A stretch of DNA of 60,154 nt from Microbacterium sp. VKM Ac-2923. GTDB lineage: Bacteria > Actinomycetota > Actinomycetes > Actinomycetales > Microbacteriaceae. The position numbers were made by a program, and so were the translations under genes. Of this stretch, positions 41,772-49,112 are shown piece after piece. Numbering within the stretch: position 1 is the first letter of the stretch; each line of letters starts with the position of its first letter. The notes beneath the pieces were generated by a model. The model saw only the letters and a list, made by a program, of their open reading frames with translations. It was not told where the DNA came from and did not search any database. The DNA lies in contig NZ_JALGRP010000013.1 of NCBI RefSeq assembly GCF_022815605.1, positions 1-60,154 of the forward strand. The letters run 5' to 3'.

Positions 41772-42205
41772 GCACGCCCCTGGTCTCCGTCTCCTACGTC
41801 AGCTCGGCGGCGGAGTCGTTCGATGACACAGCGCTCGCCGACCTGCTCGCGCAGAGCCGGGCGTCCAACCACGACCACGACCTCACCGGGATGCTGCTGT
41901 ACCGGCGCGGACGCTTCTTCCAAGTGCTCGAGGGTCCCCGAGACCCGGTCGAACACCTCATGGCGAAGATCAGGCGTGATCCGCGCCACACCGACGTACG
42001 GGTGCTGTTGACCGAGCAGGTCGACGAGCGCCGGTTCTCGGAGTGGACGATGGGCTACGAACCCATCGGCGTCCCGGCGTCCCCGCCGCCCGAGGGCTTC
42101 CGCGACACGTTCGCCGACCTCGAGGCCGACGACGACGACGCCAGTATCCGCGCCGTCCGCGAGCTGACGGTGTGGTTCCGCGCCCGCTCCAGCGTCGGCG
42201 CCTGA
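41768..42205 (+). CDS. BLUF-domain blue-light photoreceptor
   Basis: A 145-residue single-domain BLUF protein that should bind FAD. The photoactive tyrosine is in V-S-Y-V-S-S, the flavin-contacting asparagine in S-N-H-D-H-D-L-T-G, the switching glutamine in R-F-F-Q-V-L-E-G, and the late block R-R-F-S-E-W-T-M-G-Y is present. A C-terminal helical cap of about 45 residues follows. There is no output domain, so it must signal through a partner. GTG 41768 overlaps the upstream small gene. Confidence 0.9.
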   Translation: MSTPLVSVSYVSSAAESFDDTALADLLAQSRASNHDHDLTGMLLYRRGRFFQVLEGPRDPVEHLMAKIRRDPRHTDVRVLLTEQVDERRFSEWTMGYEPIGVPASPPPEGFRDTFADLEADDDDASIRAVRELTVWFRARSSVGA

Positions 42206-42228
42206 GCCTTCACCACCTGAGGAGCACC

Positions 42229-42930
42229 ATGTCCACCATCGTCCTCATCCCCGGCGCGATGCACGGCGCCTGGGTCTTCGAGCCGCTCATCGCCGCGCTC
42301 GCCGCTCGCGGGCTGTCGGCCACCGCGCTCGACCTGCCGAGCAGCTCCGCAGACACCGCCGAGATCGGTTCGCTGACCGACGATGTCGAGGCCATCCGCT
42401 CGGCTCTCGCCGACATCGACGGTCCGGTGGTGCTCGCGGCGCACTCCTACGGCGGCGTCCCGGCCCGCGCGGCAGCCGCGGCAGTCGATTCCGTGCGCGG
42501 ACTGGTGATGATCGCCGCGTTCTCTCTGCCGGTCGGCGCTTCCCTGCTCGATGCGCAGGGTGGCGAGTTCCCGCCCGGCTACGAGCGTTCCGCCGACGGC
42601 AAGGCCGTGAAGATCGGCAACGTCGCCGAGACCATCTACTCGGGTGTCGACCCGGCCGTCGTCGAGACCGCGCTGACCCGCGTGGGGTGGCAGAGCGTCA
42701 CATCCTTCACGCAGCCCGCCCCGGCCGAGCCCGGGCCCGACGTGACGGTGACCTACGTCGTCGCCAGCGAAGACAAGGCGCTCCCGCCTGAGCAGCAGCG
42801 ACAGTGGGCTGACGCCGCCGATGCGCAGGTGTCGGTGGCATCCGGTCACTCCCCGCACGTGTCGCACCCCGACGCGGTGGCGGATGCCATCGCCGAGACG
42901 GTGCGCCGCGTCGACGCCGCGACCTCCTGA
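42229..42930 (+). CDS. Alpha/beta hydrolase (salicylate/jasmonate-esterase-like)
   Basis: A 233-residue hydrolase. It starts V-L-I-P-G-A-M-H-G-A-W, has the nucleophile elbow A-H-S-Y-G-G (Ser about residue 72), an acid near V-A-S-E-D-K and the histidine in S-G-H-S-P-H-V-S. This resembles the plant-like MES/HNL esterase group found in many bacteria. The substrate is unknown. GAGGAG precedes ATG 42229. Confidence 0.85.
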   Translation: MSTIVLIPGAMHGAWVFEPLIAALAARGLSATALDLPSSSADTAEIGSLTDDVEAIRSALADIDGPVVLAAHSYGGVPARAAAAAVDSVRGLVMIAAFSLPVGASLLDAQGGEFPPGYERSADGKAVKIGNVAETIYSGVDPAVVETALTRVGWQSVTSFTQPAPAEPGPDVTVTYVVASEDKALPPEQQRQWADAADAQVSVASGHSPHVSHPDAVADAIAETVRRVDAATS

Positions 42931-43105
42931 CGCGGGTCCCGCGGGGGAGTGACCCGCGGATGCTGTCGACCGAGCGGCTCGAACACGGGCGGTGCCCGGA
43001 GCGAGCGATGGGGGACGAGCGCGTCGGCGTGCCCGATCTCACCGATTCCGCCGGGTCGGCACCGCGAACGGGCGTTCGGTGACCCGCGCGCGATAGCGTC
43101 GCCCG

Positions 43106-43765
43106 GTGCCCCTCGCATCCGTTGCTGTCCCCGAGCCACTCCGCTCGGCCGGTCGCACCCGTCCGCTCGTGCGCGTCGTCGGGGGATCCGCTGTTCTGCT
43201 CGTCGTGCTGTACGCGTACGTTCTGCGGATCGCGGTGGGCGATGTGAATCCGTTCGACTTCTTCGGTTACTTCACGAACCAGACGAGCTCGCTCACCGCG
43301 CTCGTGCTCATCGCCCTGGGTGCGCTCGCCCTCAACGGTCGCCGCCTTCCCCTGTGGCTCTCGGTGGCCTGGGGCGTGGGAGCGGCGTGCCTGATCGTCG
43401 TCGCCGTGGTCTACAACGCGTTGGTGCCGGGCACAGGTTCCGCGCCGGCGTGGGTCAGCGTCGTGCTGCACGTCGTCTTCCCGGTGCTGGTGGTCATCGA
43501 CATCGCCTTCTCGCCCGACCGGCCGCGGCTCGCGTGGACGCAGGTGTGGTGGGTGCTGCCCTACCCCCTCGTGTGGATCACGGTCGTGCTGCTGCGGGGC
43601 GCGACCGATGGGTGGGTGCCCTACGGCTTCCTCCTGCCCGAGCGGGGTCTGCCGTCACTTGCGCTGCACGTCGTCGGCATCCTGACGCTGTTGATACTCG
43701 CGGCGGCGGCGGTCTGGGCGCTCAGCCGGCGGACGTCGCGGCGGTCGGCCGCACATACTCGGTGA
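43106..43765 (+). CDS. Pr6Pr / FAR-17a-like integral membrane protein
   Basis: A 219-residue protein with six membrane segments and the family marks F-F-G-Y-F-T-N-Q-T-S (about residues 53-62) and P-Y-P-L-V-W. Function unknown; distant eukaryotic relatives (AIG1/ADTRP) are membrane threonine hydrolases. GTG 43106 is six bases after TAGCGT (leaderless). Its 3' end overlaps the convergent reductase remnant by about 44 bases. Confidence 0.78.
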   Translation: MPLASVAVPEPLRSAGRTRPLVRVVGGSAVLLVVLYAYVLRIAVGDVNPFDFFGYFTNQTSSLTALVLIALGALALNGRRLPLWLSVAWGVGAACLIVVAVVYNALVPGTGSAPAWVSVVLHVVFPVLVVIDIAFSPDRPRLAWTQVWWVLPYPLVWITVVLLRGATDGWVPYGFLLPERGLPSLALHVVGILTLLILAAAAVWALSRRTSRRSAAHTR

Positions 43766-44060
43766 TCGTGACGCCAGATCCGAAGGTCGCCGCACTCAGC
43801 GGGGTGAATCTCGTGGCGGCACCGGTCACCCCGTCGAAAAGCGGGATGCCGCCACCGAGGACGACCGGGTTGCTCTTGATGATCAGGCGATCGATCGCGG
43901 GCAGAAGGCTGCCGGCCAGCGAGCCTCCCCCGCAGAGGTAGATTCCGAGGCCGGGCTTCGCCTTGAGGGCGCGGACGGTCGCAAGCGCATTGCTCGCCGG
44001 GAGGTGATCATCGGTCGGTTCTCGACCAGCCGACCGCTCCCGTGCATCCTGCGAGCGAGC
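43722..44060 (-). pseudogene. C-terminal remnant of a DHFR/RibD-like reductase
   Basis: The frame ending at 43722 reads L-K-A-K-P-G-L-G-I-Y-L-C-G-G-G-S-L-A-G-S-L, then V-V-L-G-G-G-I-P-L-F-D-G and T-E-Y-V-R-P. This is the C-terminal half of a YyaP/RibD-C type dihydrofolate-reductase-like protein (normally about 185 residues). Upstream, a family-like piece (V-V-E-L-A-R-R-M-H-G-S-G-R-L-V) lies in another frame, and the N-terminal nucleotide-binding half is missing, replaced by the SGNH hydrolase gene end. I read it as a truncated, frameshifted relic. Confidence 0.6.
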
Positions 44061-44082
44061 TCGACGACTCCCTGCCCAGCCG

Positions 44083-44787
44083 TCACAGGGGCGGGTCGAG
44101 GGCGCGGAGCGCGGCATCCATCCGCTTCGCCATGTCCGCGTAACCGGTGTCGTCCGGGTGCAGGCCGTCGGAGGCCATCCAGCTGTCGGACGAGTCGGCG
44201 TCGTGCCCGTCGAGCCAGTGGCTCGCGCCGTCGATGTGGTCCGCGTCGATGCGCTCGGCGGCGGCCTCGACCCAGCCGGCGATGACGTCGACCGAGGCGG
44301 GCCGGTCGTCGGTGTACCAGAACGGTTCGACGACGATGATGCGCGCCTCCGGCAGTCCGTCGCGCAGGCGATCGAGGTCGCTGTCGATGGCGGTGTGGAT
44401 CTCATCCGCGGCGCGGTCGTAGCTGAAGTTATCGTTCAAGCCCATCGTGACGAACACGATGTCGGGGTCGTCGTCGATGATCAGGGTGGGGATGTCGTCG
44501 AGTCCCGGCCCCATCGACGTCCGGCGATTGACGAAGCCCAGACCGTTCTCCGACCGGTTGATCTCGCGCCACCCGCGCTCGGCCGACACGATCGTCGACC
44601 AGCGCTTCTCGGGCGAGCTCGCGCCCGTTCCCCGCGTATACGAATCGCCGTAGAACGCGACGACCGGCGCATCGGCGTTGAGGACGGGTGTCGAGGAGGG
44701 AGCTTCGGAGCTCGGGGTGGAACACGCGACGAGGCTCGTAAGAAGGGATGCCACGGCTCCCAGGCCCAGCAATCGTCGCGCGCGCAT
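44083..44787 (-). CDS. SGNH/GDSL-family hydrolase lipoprotein
   Basis: A 234-residue exported esterase-like protein. The lipobox L-V-A-C places the lipidated cysteine near residue 22. Block I is Y-G-D-S-Y-T-R-G, block III G-L-N-D-N, block V D-G-L-H-P-D-D, giving the Ser, Asn and Asp-His set of the SGNH fold. The substrate may be a polysaccharide acetyl or lipid ester. ATG 44787 gives the signal peptide; the frame is open further upstream without coding character. Confidence 0.85.
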   Translation of the reverse strand: MRARRLLGLGAVASLLTSLVACSTPSSEAPSSTPVLNADAPVVAFYGDSYTRGTGASSPEKRWSTIVSAERGWREINRSENGLGFVNRRTSMGPGLDDIPTLIIDDDPDIVFVTMGLNDNFSYDRAADEIHTAIDSDLDRLRDGLPEARIIVVEPFWYTDDRPASVDVIAGWVEAAAERIDADHIDGASHWLDGHDADSSDSWMASDGLHPDDTGYADMAKRMDAALRALDPPL

Positions 44788-44905
44788 GTGCCCATTCTCG
44801 CTCCGTGGTCGACCGGGAGGGCCCGAGCGACGCCCGGCACGCGTCCCCGTCTCAGCGGTGGACGGCCCCCCGGCTCGGAACCGTGGTCGGTAGGAGCCCG
44901 GGACG

Positions 44906-45484
44906 TCACGCGTGCGGCTCTTCGCCGACCGCCTCCAGCCGCGCAATCTGACGCGCGATGCGCGCGGCCCGCACGGTCGCGTTCGCGGCCGTCACCACGG
45001 GGTGCAGCACCGAGTACCGCTGGGTCTTGTTCAGGGCGGCGAAGGCGCGAGCGGCGGCGGGCGCGGCATCCAGGGCCGCCTGCAGGTCGGGCGGGACCTC
45101 GATCGTCGCGGGACCGGCGTAGGCCCGCTCCCACCGTCCGTCCGCCTGCGCTCTCGCGATCTCGTCCGCGCCGCGCGGGCGCATGCGTCCTTCGTCAGCC
45201 AAGCGGGCGACGATGTCGACGTTGCGCGTGGACCACAGTGATCGGGAGCGGCGCGGGGTGAAGTGCTGCCAGAAGGTCGTGGCATCCCGCGACTGTCGAC
45301 GGCCGTCGATCCATCCACTGCACAGCGCTTCGTCGAGCGCTTCGGCGTACGTGAGCGTGGTGGGGGTGGTGGTGCCCTTCTTCGCGAGCACGAGGCGCAC
45401 GCCGTCGCTCACGCTCTCATTGTCGTCGAGCCACGCCCGCCACCGCCCCACGTCGGCGACGGTGAGCTCGGGGATATCGGCCAT
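44906..45484 (-). CDS. YdeI/OmpD-associated family protein
   Basis: A 192-residue protein with the family blocks L-T-Y-A-E-A-L-D-E-A-L-C-S-G-W-I-D-G and T-F-W-Q-H-F-T-P-R-R-S-R-S-L-W-S. C-terminal helices include L-N-K-T-Q-R-Y. It is a bacteriocin-protection/YdeI type with no settled biochemical role. GAGGAGG lies seven bases before ATG 45484. Confidence 0.83.
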   Translation of the reverse strand: MADIPELTVADVGRWRAWLDDNESVSDGVRLVLAKKGTTTPTTLTYAEALDEALCSGWIDGRRQSRDATTFWQHFTPRRSRSLWSTRNVDIVARLADEGRMRPRGADEIARAQADGRWERAYAGPATIEVPPDLQAALDAAPAAARAFAALNKTQRYSVLHPVVTAANATVRAARIARQIARLEAVGEEPHA

Positions 45485-45608
45485 GAATCGCCCTCCTCGT
45501 GTCGTGTCTGAGACGGTAGCGCGACCCTCCGACATCCGCCCATATAGGAACGACGGCCCGATAGGCAAGCGTCCCTCTCTCGAGCAGGGCGGCGACCACG
45601 ATAGGGGA

Positions 45609-45971
45609 ATGCGATGTGTGACGTACGCCGGCGAGACCGTGACCACGACCGACGACGTCGCGGAGGCGCTCGTGCAGCTGACGGCATCCATCGCCTCCGA
45701 CGGGCAGGCGGAGGCGGTCAGCATCCCGATCGTCACCGGGGCCGGCGACACCGAGCAGGCCGAGCTGGTCATCGGTGTCGGAAACGACGTGCTGAGTGCG
45801 CCCGCGCACGACTGGACGGGCGACGAGCCGGACTTCGGCTGGGCGGCCGAGGAGCTCCGTCAGCACAAGCGCTTCCCGCACGCTCCCGCCATCGCGGTCG
45901 AGCAGGCTGCCGACACCGACAACCCCGACGCCTTCTGGGACCCCGACCTCGACGGCTTCACCCGCGCCTGA
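45609..45971 (+). CDS. Hypothetical protein, immunity-protein-like (Imm1 type)
   Basis: A 120-residue acidic protein: V-T-Y-A-G-E-T-V-T-T-T-D-D-V at the start, V-I-G-V-G-N-D-V-L-S-A in the middle and D-P-D-L-D-G-F-T-R-A at the end. The strand-rich pattern and short acidic form remind me of Imm1-type immunity proteins, but no toxin gene is adjacent, so this is a weak guess. ATG 45609 has a GGGGA stretch just before it. Confidence 0.6.
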   Translation: MRCVTYAGETVTTTDDVAEALVQLTASIASDGQAEAVSIPIVTGAGDTEQAELVIGVGNDVLSAPAHDWTGDEPDFGWAAEELRQHKRFPHAPAIAVEQAADTDNPDAFWDPDLDGFTRA

Positions 45972-46281
45972 CCTGCTATCCGGTTCGGGGCAGGTTCTGC
46001 CCGTCGGGGCGTCGGATTCCCGCCCCGAAAAGAGGCATCCGCCCCGAACGGTTGTGAGGCCTCATCGAGGGATGCACAACGACCGGGGAGCTCGTCAAGC
46101 GGGCTGCCGTCCGCGCACGGCGACGTAGCGTGAGGGCTCCACGGCGGACGTGACCGGTTCATCACCCCGACGTGTGAGCCCCGGACAGTCCGGGTGGCGT
46201 CGCCGTTTCGCGTCGCCGCCCGGACGCTCGACGGGTGTCCGCGCGACGGGTGACGTTCGTCGGGCATGAGACGATACGCGG
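45972..46281. repeat. Gene-free stretch with nested inverted repeats (45983-46049)
   Basis: GTTCGGGGC (45983-45991) faces GCCCCGAAC (46041-46049). Inside, TCGGGGCG (46004-46011) faces CGCCCCGA (46021-46028). The structure could act as a terminator for the upstream gene or be a REP-like element. The remainder to 46281 shows nothing I can assign. Confidence 0.55.
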
Positions 46282-46962
46282 ATGGCCGGCCGGTACGTCA
46301 GCGACTTCCTGCGAGCGAACGTGAGCATGGCGGTGGCGATCGCAGCCGGCGTCGCCGTGCTCGTCGCGCTGCCGGACAGCGGTCGCGCGTTCGCGGGTGA
46401 GCAGAGCCCGCTCCTCCTCGGATTCCTGGTGGCCTGGCCGGTGTTCGTCGGGGTGTACCTCGCATGGACGCACATCTCCTACGCGCGTCAAGGTCCGCGG
46501 GGCATGCGCTCAGCCGCCCAACGCGAGACGCGCTTTCTCCGAAGCTTCTGGCGGCGCCTGTTCGGTCACGGAGGGGCGTCGACGTGGACCATGACGGGGG
46601 CGTTCGTCGCGGTGGGAGTGACGATCTACCTCGCCCAGACTGCAGAGTTCCGCGGCAACGGCATCCTCGTCGCTCTGGGCTTGCTGTGCGTGTCGTGCTC
46701 CTGGGCGCTGATGAGCGAGCGACCGATCTTCGCGGACTTCCTGACGTTCGCGGTCCTGGTGTCGACGATGGCCGCGACGGTGTCCGCTCGCGTGACGAGC
46801 CGACGGGCGTGGACCCTCGTCCGTCTCAACGTCCTCTTCGACTTCGCCTTCAACTCGGTCATCGTGGCGATGATGGTGTCACTCCTCTTCGGAGGGCTGC
46901 TCGCCTCCCGACTCTCGCCACCGTCCCTCTGCTGCGCCGCATCAGCCTCTGACCGGACCTGA
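46282..46962 (+). CDS. DUF1345 membrane protein
   Basis: A 226-residue protein with about five membrane segments. It has the family's W-T-H-I-S-Y-A-R after segment 2 and D-F-L-T-F-A-V-L-V-S-T-M in segment 4. Function unknown. The last 20 residues (C-C-A-A-S-A-S-D-R-T) are not typical and may be a run-on end. ATG 46282 starts the first hydrophobic helix region. Confidence 0.72.
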   Translation: MAGRYVSDFLRANVSMAVAIAAGVAVLVALPDSGRAFAGEQSPLLLGFLVAWPVFVGVYLAWTHISYARQGPRGMRSAAQRETRFLRSFWRRLFGHGGASTWTMTGAFVAVGVTIYLAQTAEFRGNGILVALGLLCVSCSWALMSERPIFADFLTFAVLVSTMAATVSARVTSRRAWTLVRLNVLFDFAFNSVIVAMMVSLLFGGLLASRLSPPSLCCAASASDRT

Positions 46963-47037
46963 CGCTCCCCGCCGGGCGGACCTTAGATCGAGGATCGCGA
47001 CCGACGCCCGCGAGCGGGGCAAGCTGAGGGTCGGCGC

Positions 47038-47244
47038 TCACTCCTTCGGAGGAGCGTTCGGGCGGCGCCCGCGCATCTCGACGCCGAGGCGCGCTCCCCC
47101 CACGATGACGAGCAGGAACCCCAGCGCGCCGAGGTTCCATCGCCAGAGCCCTTCGAGCCCGAACAGCGACGAGGACGCGAACGCGAAGGTCGCGGCGATG
47201 AAGAGCCAGACGGCGACCTGCGAGGGATTCTCGGTTTTCATCAT
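47038..47244 (-). CDS. Small two-helix membrane protein
   Basis: A 68-residue protein starting M-M-K-T-E-N-P with hydrophobic stretches at about residues 10-28 and 35-52 and a basic tail R-G-R-R-P-N-A-P-P-K-E. Family unknown. It is convergent with the DUF1345 gene and is the last chromosome-like gene before the island. Confidence 0.6.
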   Translation of the reverse strand: MMKTENPSQVAVWLFIAATFAFASSSLFGLEGLWRWNLGALGFLLVIVGGARLGVEMRGRRPNAPPKE

Positions 47245-47358
47245 GCCCCACGGTAAGCAGACGGCCGGGGTGTTCGCATCCACCGCAGGGCGGACATGGG
47301 CGTGTGCAGAGCCTCCGGCGACGTGGGCCCACCCAAGGGTTCGCTGCACGGCAACAAG

Positions 47359-47400
47359 AAGGCCCTCCCGGGCGGCCGATGGCCACCCGTGAGGGCTTTT
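47359..47400. terminator. Strong bidirectional terminator at the island edge
   Basis: A stem of about 15 pairs with two mismatches: AAGGCCCTC...GGGCGGCC pairs with GGCCACCC...GAGGGCTTTT around a GAT loop. Rightward transcripts get a TTTTGTG tail, leftward ones a TTCTTGTT tail. It lies after the leftward GNAT gene, so it probably ends the minus-strand defence transcript. Between it and 47591 I see no gene, only a repeated ACCAGACTG (about 47418 and 47450). Confidence 0.8.
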
Positions 47401-47591
47401 GTGTCACTTCCAGCGCTAGACCAGACTGTTTGCCACTCGAGCGCGCAACACCAGACTGGTCATTCCGCTAAATTGCGCGGACGGTGACGACTTTGGGTGC
47501 AAAGCTACTTCAGACACCTGGGAAAATAAACCCCTGGCCAGCGGGTTTATGCGGACAACGCTCGTACGCGTGAGGGGCAGCGCTCCTCTGA

Positions 47592-48050
47592 TTATCGTTC
47601 GGAATAGGTGACACGCTCAGAGCGAAGCATCGGGCTCGGGTGCTCGTGCCTGATCCAGCCGACTCTGTCCCAGAACCCGCGCGACTCGTCACTGTCATTC
47701 AAAGCCGTCAGACGCGGCAGGAGGTACCTGTTTCGTATCGCGCGAAGCATCTCTCGCCCGACCCCAGAGTTCCTTACCCATCGCGCCACCTCGAGGGCGA
47801 GAATGTCTAGCTGGCCGTGTGGCATCGCACCGAGCGTTGGGTGATGCTGGGGTCGCACGTCGAGCACGAACTTGCAGCGTCCAAGCTCCACGCCTTCGTG
47901 CTGCGCAGAGACCCAGTGCTCGGAGTCGTCGACCGACGCTTCGGGCGCCCATTTCGGTGCTTGAAACTGATCTGATGCTGCGAACACGTGCCAGCGTGTT
48001 CGCTTCCTCATCGGTATGGCTTCGACTAGGTAGAACTGCGGGACAGTCAT
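47592..48050 (-). CDS. GNAT-family N-acetyltransferase-like protein
   Basis: A 152-residue protein. The second half fits the GNAT acetyl-CoA region: I-L-A-L-E-V-A-R-W-V-R-N-S-G-V-G-R-E-M-L, then L-T-A-L-N-D-S-D-E-S-R-G-F-W-D-R-V-G-W. The pyrophosphate loop normally reads (Q/R)xxGxG/A; here N-S-G-V-G keeps the two glycines. It lies 60 bases after the Avs-like gene on the same strand, likely one transcript. Codons such as AGT, GTT and CTC mix more freely than in the chromosome genes. Confidence 0.65.
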   Translation of the reverse strand: MTVPQFYLVEAIPMRKRTRWHVFAASDQFQAPKWAPEASVDDSEHWVSAQHEGVELGRCKFVLDVRPQHHPTLGAMPHGQLDILALEVARWVRNSGVGREMLRAIRNRYLLPRLTALNDSDESRGFWDRVGWIRHEHPSPMLRSERVTYSER

Positions 48051-48110
48051 GAACAGACCGTAGTCGGCTCATCTGCTTGTGGTTGTCGCGGTCGGTTCTA
48101 GCCTCGCAAG

Positions 48111-49112
48111 TCAGCCGCGGACGTCGCTCTCTCGGGTCTTGATGTTCCACGCGAGAGTTCGTACCTTTTCCGGCCCGACCTTGAAGAGCGTCGCGAGCGA
48201 GTGAACTAGTTCAAGTTGATTCTCGGCTACGCGGTAGGACGCGCTTGCAGTGATCCAGCGGTAGTCGCCCCTAGGGGCGCCATGCTCGGGGACGAAGTGC
48301 TCGTGCCCCACGAGAGCGGTCCAGAACAGTTCGTACCCCGCGTCTTCGATGCGGTGGAGAAGATCGCGTCGCAGAAGTAGCGCGTTGGGTGCACCAGATT
48401 TAGGCGCCGGATCGAACACTGCGACACCCGCGTCGTCCCACCACTCAAAATCGCCACGGGATTCGAGTCTGAGCGTTTCCATCAGCTTCCGAGAGGGCAG
48501 GAAGGCCCGTGTCTCCTCGTCCGCGGATGCGTCTCCGTCTGTTCCTGTGCCGCCGTACCACGCCCCGACCTGGAAGAGCTCGGTAGGCTGCTCGCCACCG
48601 GATCGATCATCCCAGTCGTCGATGTCACCCTCAGCCGCTTTCCACTCTGGTGCTGTCGGGTGTGCGCGCAGCAATACGTTTTCCATGTCTGCCCAATCGG
48701 GCATCCACCGCCCGTGCCAGTCCTTCTCCTGCGCCCATGTGGCCCACTTGCTCGCCGCACCGAGAGGGATGAGGTATGCATGCAGCTGCATCCATGAGTC
48801 ACGGGTAGGCGGGCGGAGGGCTGCGATCTCGGGCGGATGCTCTTGTTTCCAGCCTGGAGCGCTAAGCAAAGTGATCCATCGAGTGGTGTCGGGGGCGGTT
48901 ACAGCTAGCAGGTCGAGCGGATCCGGTACGCCGTCGAGATCTTCGGGATAGTCGTGCACCACCTCCCGCGGGAATGCGGCTCTGCTGGGTGAATACCATG
49001 AAGCGTCGCCAGCGCTTAAAGGTTCCTCTGGCTCTCGGACCAGCACCGTTACGTCAATGTCTCGCCAGATCAACTGCTCGGCGTGGGTGTAAGCGTACGG
49101 AGGATTGGAGCC
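48111..49112 (-). pseudogene. C-terminal sensor part of the Avs-like protein, cut off by an in-frame TAG
   Basis: This frame is the direct, same-frame continuation of the STAND gene after the TAG at 49113-49115: it begins G-S-N-P-P-Y-A-Y and runs into L-I-W-R-D-I-D-V-T. Its 333 residues match what I remember of the end of Avs-type proteins: W-R-D-I-D, K-D-W-H-G-R-W-M-P, F-L-P-S-R-K-L, V-A-V-F-D-P, L-F-W-T-A-L-V-G and an A-S-Y-R near the end. The first possible independent start is TTG 49073, in mid-domain and without a ribosome site. So it is either a dead 3' end or made only by read-through. Confidence 0.72.

Noticed and set aside
47401..47591. tRNA gene or attachment site at the left island edge
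   Set aside because: I could fold no cloverleaf, found no CCA-type acceptor end and no matching direct repeat at the right edge. The repeated ACCAGACTG is too short to use.
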